Of a DNA stretch of 64,000 bases, positions 34,649-44,522 are shown piece after piece. This stretch comes from Hyphomonas sp. Mor2 (GTDB lineage Bacteria; Pseudomonadota; Alphaproteobacteria; Caulobacterales; Hyphomonadaceae), in the NCBI RefSeq assembly GCF_001854405.1, contig NZ_CP017718.1, forward strand, positions 1,054,001 to 1,118,000, written 5' to 3'. The position numbers were made by a program, and so were the translations under genes. The notes below the pieces were generated by a model. The model saw only the letters and a list, made by a program, of their open reading frames with translations. It ran no database searches and was not told the DNA's origin. Each line of letters starts with the position of its first letter. The first letter of the stretch is position 1.

Positions 34649-35576
34649 CGATGTCTTCGAGCAGAAGTCGACCTCGCCAAACGTCTTCGGTATGGCTCTG
34701 GATTACGGTTTTACGAATGGCCTCTCTGATCAGCTTAACCGCCGGCGTTTCAGGACGACTGCGATGAGTGACGATCGAGGCTTCGCGAGACAAGGTTGGA
34801 TTGACCACACGGCGCGCAAATAATGTTCCAGAAGCAACTCGGTCGTGAATGAGCGACCACGGAGAGATCGAATAGCAATTTCCCGCAATCACATTTCGGA
34901 GCATGGGGTGGACCGCCATTTCCATCGCTACGCGGGTCAGCAATATTCCCTGCTCGCGTTCAAACCGCGCGATCGCTTTCGACATTGCATGTTCAGGGCC
35001 TGGCAAGAGCAGGGGATAGTCAACAAGATCTGCAAACGGAATGTCTTCGTTCGAGCCAAGGTTTGCTCCGATCAGATAAAGGTCTTCCGATATCAAAGGT
35101 TCGCTACGAAGATCCCCGCTAAGACCGACATCAAAATCAATCATAATATCGACGCGTCCAGAAAACAGCCATCGACCAATATTGCCGGTAAGCCCCTCTT
35201 CAATATGCAAAAAAATGCGTGGGTGTTTTTCCAGCACCTGACGACAAAGCGGTTCGACAATCGCGTGCGCGACACTCGCCGGAAACGCAGCAGTCACTTT
35301 GCCGGATGGACTTTCGTCGATTTGGCGTATCGTCTCCTTTGCAGTTTCGATTTGATCGAGAATTGAAATCGCCCAAGTCAACAACTCTTCACCGGCTTCG
35401 GTCAGCTCTACGCCGCGTCGGTGTCGATTGAAAAGTTTGATTCCTAAGCTTTCTTCGAATGTCAAAATTGACTGACTGAGCGCCGGTTGGGCGATGTTCA
35501 AGCGTTTCGCGGCTTCTGAAATATTACCTGCGCTTGCGACAGCCGCGAATTGCATGAGGTGTTTTGTTTGCATCAT
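34641..35576 (-). CDS. LysR-family transcriptional regulator
   Basis: A 311-residue LysR-type regulator. The N-terminal winged HTH is HLMQFAAVASAGNISEAAKRLNIAQPALSQSI, followed by the linker and a periplasmic-binding-protein-like effector domain (about residues 95-300). It is divergent from phoD and upstream of the MFS gene it overlaps. The dyad at 35618-35634 between it and phoD is the likely binding site. It may regulate itself, the MFS gene and the plus-strand genes starting with the phosphatase. Confidence 0.92.
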   Translation of the reverse strand: MMQTKHLMQFAAVASAGNISEAAKRLNIAQPALSQSILTFEESLGIKLFNRHRRGVELTEAGEELLTWAISILDQIETAKETIRQIDESPSGKVTAAFPASVAHAIVEPLCRQVLEKHPRIFLHIEEGLTGNIGRWLFSGRVDIMIDFDVGLSGDLRSEPLISEDLYLIGANLGSNEDIPFADLVDYPLLLPGPEHAMSKAIARFEREQGILLTRVAMEMAVHPMLRNVIAGNCYSISPWSLIHDRVASGTLFARRVVNPTLSREASIVTHRSRPETPAVKLIREAIRKTVIQSHTEDVWRGRLLLEDIDG

Positions 35577-35617
35577 GAGGAAGACGAAATTTTTATGTTA
35601 CACATTCCGATAAAGTA

Positions 35618-35634
35618 TTTCAGACTATCTGAAA
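35618..35634. promoter_or_regulatory. LysR-type operator candidate
   Basis: TTTCAG and CTGAAA separated by five bases, a perfect dyad containing a T-N11-A LysR-box pattern, 42 bp upstream of the LysR start. Confidence 0.45.
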
Positions 35635-35798
35635 AGTGTTCAAAAAATGACTTGGTAGGAGGAAAGCAGCCGCGCAAAGCGTGGATTAGATCCAATAAAA
35701 TAACCTAGGATTGGTTTGTCACAATTGGCCGCCAAGACCGAAGAGGAAGGATCAGTCCAATACGTGAGACGACTGCTAATAAAAAAGGAAGGCTAGGC

Positions 35799-37898
35799 AT
35801 GCTTTCTCGAAGAAGCTTGATTAAGTATTTTACCACCGCCGCAGGGTGTCATATCGTGCTGGCATCTTCGCAGGTCCTGACAGGCTGTGCGACACCAGCA
35901 ATAACATCTTCTCGATACAGTTTCCCTCAAGGGGTGGCATCCGCAGATCCGCAATCTGACGCTGTCGTTTTGTGGACGCGGGTTGAAGGATCCAGTGAAA
36001 GCGTCTCATTGATTGTTCAAGTTGCGCGCGATCGATCTTTTAATCAGATTATCGCAGAACAGACCGTGCAAGCAGAGCCAAGCCTTGACCATACCGTCAG
36101 GGTATTGGTGACAGAGCTCAACTCCGGATCGACGCTCTATTATCGGTTCCTATCTCCAGATGGCGGCGTCAGTCGTACAGGAAGAACCATAACGGCGCCG
36201 CCGCACGGTTCGAAAATGCCTCTGAAAGTCGCAGTTTTCTCCTGCCAAGATTATGAGCAAGGTTACTTCTCAGCTTATCGGCGCATGATGCTAGACGATG
36301 CCGAAAGTGATGGAGGCAATAGTGTCGCTTTCGTGTTGCACGTTGGCGACTTTATTTATGAAACAATACGCGGGCCAAACACTGTCGGAGAAACCGATTT
36401 AAACGGGCAGCAAATTAATCTGAAGAATCTAGATGGCACCGATCGCAAATGTGGTCCTTTGCCGTCGGGAGGGCGACTTAGCGGGCGCGGCTGGGTCCTG
36501 CCGACCACCCTGGATGATTATCGAACGCTATATAGAAAGTATCTCTCAGATCCGGACCTCCAAGCGGCGAGGGCCTGGTATCCGTTTGTGCAAACTTGGG
36601 ATGATCACGAACTCCTCAATGACTACTGGCAGAGCTATTACAAAACTGAATCGATTGCAGAGCTAAAAGTCGCGGCCAACAAAGCGTGGTTTGAATACAT
36701 ACCTGCAGCTTTGGACGATGGTGGACGCGATGTTGATGATCACAAAGCCCACGATTTTAAACCCGTCGATGTGAAAAATACGCTCGCGTCCAGTTTTGAC
36801 GCCAATTACCTCAGCACTGAACCAAATAATCTCGCCGCAATTGGGTCTCTTACAATCTACAGAACGCTCAAATGGGGCAGAACGGCAGAATTGTTCCTCG
36901 TCGACGGCCGCAGCTATCGTGGGCCAAGAGGTTTGCCTCAAGAACTGCTGACAATCGGCAGACATCCATACCCAGAACGTCCTATCGATCCTCAGCTCAT
37001 CGAAATCTTGAACGATGGCCGCGAAGCAGACGGCGGACATCCGCCCGACACAATTTCTTATCTGGGACAGGAAATAGACAATCCGAGAAAAGATGCGCCG
37101 CGCACCTCCATGCTCGGTCAGGAACAAAAAGACTGGCTGAAGAATGGGCTCTCTTCCAGCGATGCCAAATGGAAACTGCTTGGCCTCAATGTCGGATTGA
37201 TGAGCCACGGGTTTGATGACAGCCTGCATCCGGGGGGCGTCGTCAATGGAACGCTATGGACAGACGGATGGGATGGATATCCTTCTGAGCGTCGCGAAAT
37301 GACCCAATTCATCAAGCATCAAGGCATCACCAATGTTGTTTCACTGACCGGCGACCGGCATGCCCATATGGCGGGTGTGGTTATGGATGACTATTCCGAT
37401 AAAAATGCGTCTCCCATAGCCGCAGAATTTGCTGGCGGGGCGGTCAGTGCCCCAAGTCGCTTAATCATCCAAAAAGTGCTCAGCGCACACGATGAGCAAC
37501 TCTCTCAACTGGTCTCGTTCGATGGTCAGGCGCTTGGGTTAGAGCAAAAAATAATGCCGGCGCTCAATGCCTGGATGTTGTTTGGAGCCGAGTCTGCAAA
37601 AGACGTCAGTCTGACCGGATCCGACGAGCGGGCGCGCGCGCTCGCCAATCCAGGTGTAAACCGGCATCTTAATTACATGGACACAGACGCTTACGGGTAT
37701 TTTGTAGCAGAGTTTGAGCAAAACTCATGCACCGCCGAATTTGTGTCGGTCAAAGAACCGATCGATCCAACCGATCTTGAGGCGCCGACGGTCCTGCGCC
37801 GTGTGCGCTTTGAAACGCCCGTATGGAAACAAGAAGAGGGAGCAGCGGTGACCGTCGCGCAAGTCACAGGCGTGGCACCTCTGGGCGGTATCAAGTGA
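35799..37898 (+). CDS. phoD: PhoD-family alkaline phosphatase/phosphodiesterase, Tat-exported lipoprotein
   Basis: A 699-residue PhoD protein. The signal has a twin-arginine motif SRRSLIKY and a lipobox LTGC, so it is exported folded and anchored. The N-terminal beta domain begins FPQGVASADPQSDAVVLWTR. Metal-site motifs are LKVAVFSCQDYEQGY, LHVGDFIYE, QTWDDHELLND and VSLTGDRHAHM in order. The enzyme hydrolyses phosphoesters with Ca/Fe centres. AAGGAAGG precedes the ATG. Its stop overlaps the start of the SnoaL-like gene, making a three-gene unit with the Nramp relative. Why phosphatase and this transporter are joined is unclear. Confidence 0.92.
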   Translation: MLSRRSLIKYFTTAAGCHIVLASSQVLTGCATPAITSSRYSFPQGVASADPQSDAVVLWTRVEGSSESVSLIVQVARDRSFNQIIAEQTVQAEPSLDHTVRVLVTELNSGSTLYYRFLSPDGGVSRTGRTITAPPHGSKMPLKVAVFSCQDYEQGYFSAYRRMMLDDAESDGGNSVAFVLHVGDFIYETIRGPNTVGETDLNGQQINLKNLDGTDRKCGPLPSGGRLSGRGWVLPTTLDDYRTLYRKYLSDPDLQAARAWYPFVQTWDDHELLNDYWQSYYKTESIAELKVAANKAWFEYIPAALDDGGRDVDDHKAHDFKPVDVKNTLASSFDANYLSTEPNNLAAIGSLTIYRTLKWGRTAELFLVDGRSYRGPRGLPQELLTIGRHPYPERPIDPQLIEILNDGREADGGHPPDTISYLGQEIDNPRKDAPRTSMLGQEQKDWLKNGLSSSDAKWKLLGLNVGLMSHGFDDSLHPGGVVNGTLWTDGWDGYPSERREMTQFIKHQGITNVVSLTGDRHAHMAGVVMDDYSDKNASPIAAEFAGGAVSAPSRLIIQKVLSAHDEQLSQLVSFDGQALGLEQKIMPALNAWMLFGAESAKDVSLTGSDERARALANPGVNRHLNYMDTDAYGYFVAEFEQNSCTAEFVSVKEPIDPTDLEAPTVLRRVRFETPVWKQEEGAAVTVAQVTGVAPLGGIK

Positions 37899-38386
37899 TC
37901 CCCGGGAGATTGGGTCGAGGGGGCCTAATGGGGACATTCGCACTTGTGTCTTTGGGCGCTTGTATGCACACGCTCGCGCCGTCAACAAACACGATCGTTC
38001 TCTGCGAACAAACAGTGTCAGCGTACAGTCATGCACGTGATGCAGTAGACGCCGATAAAATGCGCAGCCTGTTTATACAAGATGCTCAATTTGAACTCGA
38101 TGGAGCGGTCATCGTGGGGCGAAATGCAATTGCCCAGAACATGCTTGCAAGAGCCAACGCACCGACCAAACACCTGGTATCATCAGTGCTTGTGACACCA
38201 GAAACCGTGGAGAAAGCCACGGCTATCTCATACGCTTCGGTTTTTATTGATAAAGGCGCCGGATTTACCGCCACACCTGAAGTGATTGTTGAATATCAAG
38301 ACACGTTCGAAGTGACACCAGAGGCTTGCTTGTTCTCAAGTCGCTCTCTTTTTGTGACGCCGCTTGGATTGGAAGAAAATGACTAA
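37895..38386 (+). CDS. SnoaL/NTF2-like small lipoprotein
   Basis: About 163 residues when started at a GTG that overlaps the phosphatase stop (GTGA). This start gives a good lipoprotein signal ending LVSLGAC. The mature part has the alpha+beta cone pattern of SnoaL/NTF2 folds: AYSHARDAVDADKMRSLF, ELDGAVIVGRNAIAQNM and VIVEYQDTFEVTPEAC. Such domains bind or isomerise small ligands. The next gene overlaps its stop by eight bases. An ATG at 37928 is an alternative start but would lose the lipobox context. Confidence 0.68.
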   Translation: MIPGRLGRGGLMGTFALVSLGACMHTLAPSTNTIVLCEQTVSAYSHARDAVDADKMRSLFIQDAQFELDGAVIVGRNAIAQNMLARANAPTKHLVSSVLVTPETVEKATAISYASVFIDKGAGFTATPEVIVEYQDTFEVTPEACLFSSRSLFVTPLGLEEND

Positions 38387-39644
38387 AAAAGCTCCTGGAA
38401 ACATCTGGGCCGCCCTCGGACCCGGTATTCTTTTTGCCGGCGCCGCTATCGGAAATTCGCACCTCGTTCAGTCGACACGCGCGGGCGCGGTGTTTGGGCT
38501 CGGATTGTTGCTGGTCGTTCTTTTCGCCAACGTCTTAAAGTATCCAACGTTCCGATTTGGTCCATATTATTCGGCCGTCACTGGTCGGTCGCTGATTGAG
38601 GGATATCGAGATCAAGGCAAACCCGTCCTCATTCTATTTGCCATAAGTGAGTTCGTGGTTGATGCGATCATTATTGCCGCAACCGCGATTACGACAGCGG
38701 CTGTCTCAATCGCGCTTTTCGATTTACAAGTTAAAGCGACGCACCTCGCCATCGCAATTACAATAGGGTCTGCATTGCTATTAAAAGTCGGCGGATACGG
38801 CTTTCTCGAGCGCGTTTCTAAAGCTTTTGTCGCGCTGCTGACGATCTGCACATTGATCGCAACAGTCATCGTGTTGCCGAAAGTCCCGTGGGGTTCAGTG
38901 TCGTTTCTGCCTCAGCAGCTCGATTTCGCGACTTTGTCTTTCATGGTCGCCCTCATGGGGTTCATGCCGGCAGCGATGAGCCTTTCAGTGCTCCAGTCGC
39001 TTTGGGTCGTCGCAAAATCGAGGCAATCCCAATCGATGCCGCCAGTGCAAGACGTGACATTGGATTTGAATATTGGATACATCGGATCTGCGCTGCTCGC
39101 CGTCTGCTTTGTGCTCATGGGCGCAGGCGTATTGTTCTCAGACGGAATAGAGCCTGCGGCGAGCGCAGGGGCTTTCGCTGATCAAATCCTATCTCTCTAT
39201 TCGAACACGCTCGGAAGCTGGAGCAGCTATGCTGTGGGCGTATCCGTGCTTCTGGTGATGCTCACCACGCTCCTGACCCTATTGGATGGCATGCCCAGAA
39301 TGCTTGCAGCGTCCTGGATCGTTCTTTCAGACACCCCTGAGAACATCGAAAAGCCAATCGACCAGACACGCTCCTTCTTCATCATCTTAGGGTTGATGGT
39401 CGTTCTAAGTTCCGTCGTTCTCTTATTTTTGATGTCGAGTTTTACTGGCTTCATCGATTTTGTGACCATCACCTCATTTTTGGTGGCACCTCTCATCGCG
39501 ATCCTTAACCATGTCGTGGTCTGCGGAAAGACAATGCCTGTAACTCGACGACCTTCCGCGCTGATGCGCGCTTGGAGCGCTTTGAGCATCGTATTTTTGA
39601 GCTGCGTTTCAATTGGATACTTTATCGTTCGCTTTTTCGCTTGA
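38379..39644 (+). CDS. Nramp-related divalent-metal/Mg-type transporter
   Basis: A 421-residue polytopic membrane protein with about 11 helices, starting MTKKAPGNIWAALGPGILFA. The AIGNSHLVQSTRAGA segment and YGFLERVSKAFVALL place it in the Nramp superfamily. The canonical metal-binding DPGN of helix 1 and MPH of helix 6 are absent (here IGNSH and MPAAMS), so this is a divergent branch and its substrate is uncertain. The start at 38379 overlaps the upstream stop; an ATG at 38364 is possible. It ends 155 bp before the tct operon. Confidence 0.8.
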   Translation: MTKKAPGNIWAALGPGILFAGAAIGNSHLVQSTRAGAVFGLGLLLVVLFANVLKYPTFRFGPYYSAVTGRSLIEGYRDQGKPVLILFAISEFVVDAIIIAATAITTAAVSIALFDLQVKATHLAIAITIGSALLLKVGGYGFLERVSKAFVALLTICTLIATVIVLPKVPWGSVSFLPQQLDFATLSFMVALMGFMPAAMSLSVLQSLWVVAKSRQSQSMPPVQDVTLDLNIGYIGSALLAVCFVLMGAGVLFSDGIEPAASAGAFADQILSLYSNTLGSWSSYAVGVSVLLVMLTTLLTLLDGMPRMLAASWIVLSDTPENIEKPIDQTRSFFIILGLMVVLSSVVLLFLMSSFTGFIDFVTITSFLVAPLIAILNHVVVCGKTMPVTRRPSALMRAWSALSIVFLSCVSIGYFIVRFFA

Positions 39645-39756
39645 GCCCAAAATGTCCGCCGTGCAAAACGCAAAGGCATTGATTATTCATATGGCAGCCA
39701 TCTGAATAAAGTCTTTTCTTATGGCAGAGCCAAGTGCGAAGGTGCAAATCAATAAA

Positions 39757-39777
39757 AGCCGGGCAAAGTCTCCGGCT
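39757..39777 (+). terminator. Hairpin before the tct operon
   Basis: AGCCGG (39757-39762) pairs with CCGGCT (39772-39777). Only a short T run follows, so it is a weak terminator or attenuator between the Nramp relative and the tct operon. Confidence 0.35.
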
Positions 39778-39799
39778 CGTTTATGGGAGGACAAACGGG

Positions 39800-41275
39800 G
39801 TGGCACGATTTCCAGAAATCTTGAACGATGGTTGGGTCGACCAGATGAGCCCAGCACGTCTGAGGATCGCTGGAAAAACGTTGCGAGATGAGATTGCGAA
39901 AGTCTTCGGGACAGCCTTCCTGCTAGTTTGTTTAGTGCTCGCGCTTTGCCTGCCAGCCATGGCGCAGACATCACAAACAGATGAATGGAAACCAGATAAA
40001 GCGGTGACAGTCATTGTTCCGTCAAATCCAGGGGGCGGGTTCGATCAAACCGCCCGCTTTCTCCAGCGCGCAATTACCCAAAACGATCTCCTTGCAACGC
40101 CCATTGAAGTCGTCAACCGTGGCGGCGGCGGAGGAACCATCGCGCTTGCAGAACTTGTCGAACAATATAAACGCCGATCAGACGTGCTTATGATTACCGG
40201 GTTCGGCATGGTTGGCTCAACCATCATGCATGACAGCGATTACTCGCTAAATATGACCACGCCAATCGCGCGTCTAACAGGCGAGTATCAAGTGATCGCC
40301 GTATCAGCCAATTCTCCTTACAATGCGCTAAGTGACCTTATGTCGGCCTTTCGCGAAGATCCCAAAAGCATCAGTTGGGCAGGCGGCGCGGCAGGCGGTT
40401 CTGATCAAATCTTCATCGTTCAAGTCGCCGAGACGATGGGCATATCTCCATCTGAGGTAAACTATGTGGCCTTCACAGGGGGCGGAGAAACCAATGCTGC
40501 CTTGATGGGAGGTCAGGTCACAGCTGCCATTACAGGATATAGTGAGATTGCCGGGATCGCCGAGTCAGGACGCGTAAGGCTGCTTGCGATATCATCTCCG
40601 ACACGTGTTTTAGACCCACAACTCCCAACGCTGCAGGAGCAGGGAATTGATCTTGTGTTTCAGAATTGGCGTGGGATCGTTGCGCCGCCAGATATTACGC
40701 CAGCACAGCGAGCCTTCTACGTGCAACTGGTTGAGGCGGCGACCCAAACAGACTTTTGGCAAGAAACACTGCGCAGAAATGGCTGGGAAGACGCTGTTCT
40801 CACGCAGGCCGCATTCTCAGGCTTTCTTCAACAGAGTGAAACGCGAACGCGAACGACGCTAGAGAGCATTGGCATAGAAAAGAGCTCGAACATTTCAGCA
40901 ATTGGACCGGACCTTTTTCCGCGCATTGCACTCGGGGGTCTAATCCTCTGCGGAATTATTATCTTTTTCCCGATAGCGAAAAATCAGCTCGCCGGGACAT
41001 CCCGTCTGGATGCAGATGAAAGTGATGCCAGCCGCTCTGGCTCTTGGATGAATTTCCTTGCCGCCTGCGCCGCTTCGATTGCTTACGTGTTTGGCTTATC
41101 CTTGTTTGGTTTTTTAATCGCGACGCCGCTTTTTGTCTTCGCGATCTTGTCGATCATTCAACGCTCTCATTGGGTCAAAGACTTTTTGATCGCGCTTGCC
41201 CTGACCTTCATAATTTTCTTCATCTTTGACCGGCTGCTCGGAGTTGGAATTCCGGCTGGGAGGTTTGGCATATGA
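39800..41275 (+). CDS. TctC-TctB fusion: solute-binding protein joined to small membrane subunit (TTT family)
   Basis: A 491-residue protein that contains two normally separate transporter parts. Residues about 60-360 are a TctC solute-binding domain (VTVIVPSNPGGGFDQTAR, INRGGGG-type RGGGGGTIAL, LPTLQEQGIDLVFQNWRG). Residues about 365-491 are a TctB/DUF1468 domain with the LFPRIALGGLILCG start and three further helices ending GRFGI. A signal sequence ends PAMAQ. I chose the GTG at 39800 because GGGAGG lies nine bases upstream; the frame is open to 39734. The binding protein is therefore tethered to the membrane. TctA follows with a four-base overlap. Likely substrate: an organic or aromatic acid. 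Confidence 0.87.
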   Translation: MARFPEILNDGWVDQMSPARLRIAGKTLRDEIAKVFGTAFLLVCLVLALCLPAMAQTSQTDEWKPDKAVTVIVPSNPGGGFDQTARFLQRAITQNDLLATPIEVVNRGGGGGTIALAELVEQYKRRSDVLMITGFGMVGSTIMHDSDYSLNMTTPIARLTGEYQVIAVSANSPYNALSDLMSAFREDPKSISWAGGAAGGSDQIFIVQVAETMGISPSEVNYVAFTGGGETNAALMGGQVTAAITGYSEIAGIAESGRVRLLAISSPTRVLDPQLPTLQEQGIDLVFQNWRGIVAPPDITPAQRAFYVQLVEAATQTDFWQETLRRNGWEDAVLTQAAFSGFLQQSETRTRTTLESIGIEKSSNISAIGPDLFPRIALGGLILCGIIIFFPIAKNQLAGTSRLDADESDASRSGSWMNFLAACAASIAYVFGLSLFGFLIATPLFVFAILSIIQRSHWVKDFLIALALTFIIFFIFDRLLGVGIPAGRFGI

Positions 41276-42789
41276 ACGCGTTTGAGAACATACTCGCGGG
41301 GTTCGGTACCGCGCTCACTCCAGAAAACTTATTGTTCGGACTGATCGGCGTTCTGCTCGGCACCGCTGTTGGAATATTGCCAGGGCTCGGGCCCGCAGTC
41401 GCCATCTCACTTCTGCTGCCATTGACGTTTGGATTAGAGCCGACGTCAGCCTTCATTATGTTTGGCGGCATTTATTATGGCGCCCTCTATGGCGGCGCCA
41501 TTACTGCAATATTGGTGAATACCCCAGGCAGTGCATCGGCCGCGGTTACGACCTTTGACGGATACCCATTGGCGCAAGAGGGAAGAACTGGAGCAGCCCT
41601 CACAGTTGCAATTATTGGGTCTTTCATAGGTGGGACGTTCGCCACGCTGATGCTCATGTTGCTCGCGCCGAACCTGGTTGAAATTGCGCTTGGCTTTGGG
41701 CCATCAGAATATTTCGCTCTGATGCTTTTAGCTTTGGTGCTGGTCTCCACTGTCGGTGGCTCATCGATCTCAAAAGCTATATTCGCAACGCTGCTCGGCG
41801 TTTCCATCGGACTTATTGGTATTGATTTACAAACCGGCGAAGCAAGGATGACGTTTGGCATCCCGAGCCTTTACTCAGGCGTGAATATTGTGATCGCAGC
41901 GATCGGACTTTTCGCCGTCGGGGAAGCGTTCTGGATCGCATCGGGCGCGAAAGAAGAGGCGAAACATGTAAATCAATCCAACGCTTCGCGATTTGCTATG
42001 AGCGCCGCAGAATGGCTGCGCTCAAGTATTGCTTGGGTGCGCGGCACGGTCATTGGGTTCTTTATCGGTATTTTGCCAGGCGCAGGCGGGATCTTAGCCT
42101 CATTCGTCGCATATGGCACAGAGCGACGTTTTTCCAAACATCCAGACAAATTTGGTCACGGGGTCGTGGAAGGTGTTGCGGCGCCAGAAGCATCGAACAA
42201 CGCGGCTGCTGGCGGCAGCATGGTGCCACTCTTAGCGCTTGGTATTCCAGGGTCGGGCACGACCGCCGTGATGCTTGTCGCATTTCAAATCTATGGTTTG
42301 CAACCAGGGCCGTTACTGTTTGAGAATAGTGGGGATTTGGTGTGGGCGCTGATCGCGAGCCTATATGTCACCAATGTTCTGCTCGTCGTCTTAAACTTGC
42401 CGCTCGTAGGCGTTTGGTCGAAACTCATTAACCTCCCGCCACGTCTGATATTTGCCACCGTGCTCGTCCTATCAACCATCGGGGCCTATAGTTTGAAGGG
42501 GAGTATTGGTGACGTCGTGATCATGTACGCGCTCGGCGCTTTAGCCTTCGTGTTGCGCAAATTCAGTTTCCCCATCGCGCCCGTCCTACTCGGCGTTTTA
42601 CTCGGACCTCTCATAGAACAAGAATTCAGACGCGCCATGTCCATATCTGGAGGCGAAATTGATATCTTCTTCACCAGACCGCTTTCAGCATTTCTCATTT
42701 TCGTGGCTATCGCTTCTCTCTCGCTATCAATCGGGTCGAAACTGCGACCCGGGGCCGCGAAGCGTGAACCGGAGCGTGCAGATACCTAA
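41272..42789 (+). CDS. tctA: TctA large permease subunit of tripartite tricarboxylate transporter
   Basis: A 505-residue, about 12-helix permease. The signatures [42 protein letters not shown] and [21 protein letters not shown] are diagnostic of TctA, including both ILPG repeats. With the fused TctC-TctB protein it forms a proton- or sodium-coupled uptake system. Its ATG overlaps the previous stop. It is 26 bp upstream of hppD in the same direction, so the transporter likely feeds the aromatic pathway. Confidence 0.93.
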   Translation: MNAFENILAGFGTALTPENLLFGLIGVLLGTAVGILPGLGPAVAISLLLPLTFGLEPTSAFIMFGGIYYGALYGGAITAILVNTPGSASAAVTTFDGYPLAQEGRTGAALTVAIIGSFIGGTFATLMLMLLAPNLVEIALGFGPSEYFALMLLALVLVSTVGGSSISKAIFATLLGVSIGLIGIDLQTGEARMTFGIPSLYSGVNIVIAAIGLFAVGEAFWIASGAKEEAKHVNQSNASRFAMSAAEWLRSSIAWVRGTVIGFFIGILPGAGGILASFVAYGTERRFSKHPDKFGHGVVEGVAAPEASNNAAAGGSMVPLLALGIPGSGTTAVMLVAFQIYGLQPGPLLFENSGDLVWALIASLYVTNVLLVVLNLPLVGVWSKLINLPPRLIFATVLVLSTIGAYSLKGSIGDVVIMYALGALAFVLRKFSFPIAPVLLGVLLGPLIEQEFRRAMSISGGEIDIFFTRPLSAFLIFVAIASLSLSIGSKLRPGAAKREPERADT

Positions 42790-42815
42790 ACTCAATCAAA
42801 ACAATAGAGGCACAA

Positions 42816-43919
42816 ATGACAGACTTATTTGAAAACCCAGCCGGTCTCAACGGATTTGAGTTCATCGAATTTTCGGCTCCCGAAAAAGGTCAGCTCGAGC
42901 CTGTTTTTGAAACCATGGGCTTCACCAAAGTGGCCAAACATCGCTCAAAGGATGCCGAACTTTGGCGGCAGGGTGGGATCAATCTGATCACAAATTATGA
43001 GCCAGGCTCTGCAGCTTGGTATTTTGCACGCGAGCACGGGCCAAGCGCTTGCGGTATGGGATTTAGAGTGCGTAACGCGGGCAAGGCTTATCAGCATTTG
43101 CTCGATCAGGGAGCCGAACCCGTTCAAGTAAATTGCGGTCCCATGGAAATCCATATTCCCGGAATACGCGGTATCGGGAATTCGATTATCTATCTGATCG
43201 ATCGCTATACGCAGGATGGGGAGGGGCTGTCGATTTACGATATTGATTTTGAGTTCTTTCCAGGCGTGGACAAGCATCCCGAGGGATTTGGCTTTGAACT
43301 CATCGATCACCTCACGCACAATGTTTATGGTGGCCGCATGTCATATTGGGCAGATTTTTATGAGAAGCTCTTCAATTTTCAAGAAATCCGCTACTTCGAT
43401 ATCAAAGGCGAGTATACAGGGCTAACCTCAAAAGCTTTGACCGCGCCAGATGGTAAAATCCGAATTCCATTGAACGAAGAAGGAAAGTCAGGCGGCGGTC
43501 AGATCGAAGAGTTTTTACGCGAGTTTAATGGCGAGGGGATCCAACATATCGCGCTTATTTGCGAAGACCTGCTCGCCTGTTGGGACAAGCTCAAACAAGG
43601 CGGTGTCCCTTTCATGACGGCGCCCCCAGAAACCTATTATCAGATGCTTGATGAACGCCTTCCAGGCCATGGCGAACCCGTCAGCGAGTTGCAGACGCGC
43701 GGAATCCTACTCGATGGTACCACTGAAGGCGGAGAGCCACGCTTGCTATTGCAAATCTTTGCCGAACCATGCATCGGCCCGGTCTTCTTCGAATTTATCC
43801 AACGCAAGGGCGACTATAAAGAAGGCTTTGGGGAGGGTAATTTTAAGGCTCTGTTCGAAAGCATCGAGCGCGATCAAGTTAATCGCGGCGTGCTCAATAC
43901 CGAAGGAGCTCCGGCATGA
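42816..43919 (+). CDS. hppD: 4-hydroxyphenylpyruvate dioxygenase
   Basis: A 367-residue two-domain VOC-fold iron enzyme that converts 4-hydroxyphenylpyruvate to homogentisate. The three iron ligands are in place: His165 ([10 protein letters not shown]), His244 ([11 protein letters not shown]) and Glu326 ([13 protein letters not shown]), matching the spacing known from bacterial HPPD. Length is normal. AGAGGC precedes the ATG. The next gene overlaps its stop by four bases. Gene order tctCB-tctA-hppD suggests that the aromatic acid is imported. Confidence 0.93.
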   Translation: MTDLFENPAGLNGFEFIEFSAPEKGQLEPVFETMGFTKVAKHRSKDAELWRQGGINLITNYEPGSAAWYFAREHGPSACGMGFRVRNAGKAYQHLLDQGAEPVQVNCGPMEIHIPGIRGIGNSIIYLIDRYTQDGEGLSIYDIDFEFFPGVDKHPEGFGFELIDHLTHNVYGGRMSYWADFYEKLFNFQEIRYFDIKGEYTGLTSKALTAPDGKIRIPLNEEGKSGGGQIEEFLREFNGEGIQHIALICEDLLACWDKLKQGGVPFMTAPPETYYQMLDERLPGHGEPVSELQTRGILLDGTTEGGEPRLLLQIFAEPCIGPVFFEFIQRKGDYKEGFGEGNFKALFESIERDQVNRGVLNTEGAPA

Positions 43920-44476
43920 CCGTTCCGAGCTTGAATGGGATCCATCATGTCGCTTATCGGTGCAGAGACGCAAAAGAAACGGTCGAATTTTACAGCCAAG
44001 CCTTGGGCATGAGGTTTACGACCGCTTTCGCCGAGAATCACGTGCCATCGACAGGGGCTTACGATCCCTACATGCATGTCTTTTTGGATGCCGGAAATGG
44101 TAATGTTTTGGCGTTTTTTGAACTGCCACAGCAACCCGATATGGACCGAGATCGTAACACCCCTGAATGGGTTCAACATCTTGCATTTCGCGTCGATAGC
44201 GTGGCCGATCTTGAGGCGGCCAAAAGCCATTTGGAAGGCATGGGGCTAGACGTTCTAGGCCCAACCCATCACGGCATTTTTAAATCGATCTACTTTTTCG
44301 ATCCAAACGGTCATCGAGTTGAGCTCGCCGCAGATATCGGGACAGATGAACAATACTCAGAACTTTCTAGGGTTGCTGAGCCAATGCTTGAAGAATGGTC
44401 TGAAACCAAGGAGGCGCCGCAGCACGCCGCCTGGTTGCATGAGATCGCGCGCGCCGAACACGGCGAAAAAACGTGA
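43916..44476 (+). CDS. VOC-family (glyoxalase/extradiol-like) protein
   Basis: A 186-residue single VOC unit. Candidate metal ligands are His in IHHVAYRC, His in VQHLAFRV and Glu in GHRVELAAD. The [16 protein letters not shown] and [15 protein letters not shown] segments resemble bacterial VOC proteins found next to fumarylacetoacetase-like genes. It could be a dioxygenase or isomerase for a ring-cleavage product; activity is not predictable. Start overlaps the hppD stop (ATGA), so it is translationally coupled. Confidence 0.8.
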   Translation: MTVPSLNGIHHVAYRCRDAKETVEFYSQALGMRFTTAFAENHVPSTGAYDPYMHVFLDAGNGNVLAFFELPQQPDMDRDRNTPEWVQHLAFRVDSVADLEAAKSHLEGMGLDVLGPTHHGIFKSIYFFDPNGHRVELAADIGTDEQYSELSRVAEPMLEEWSETKEAPQHAAWLHEIARAEHGEKT

Positions 44477-44522
44477 GCGTGATCTAACAAATCTAAATAT
44501 CCCAGCGGACGGAAAACCAATC

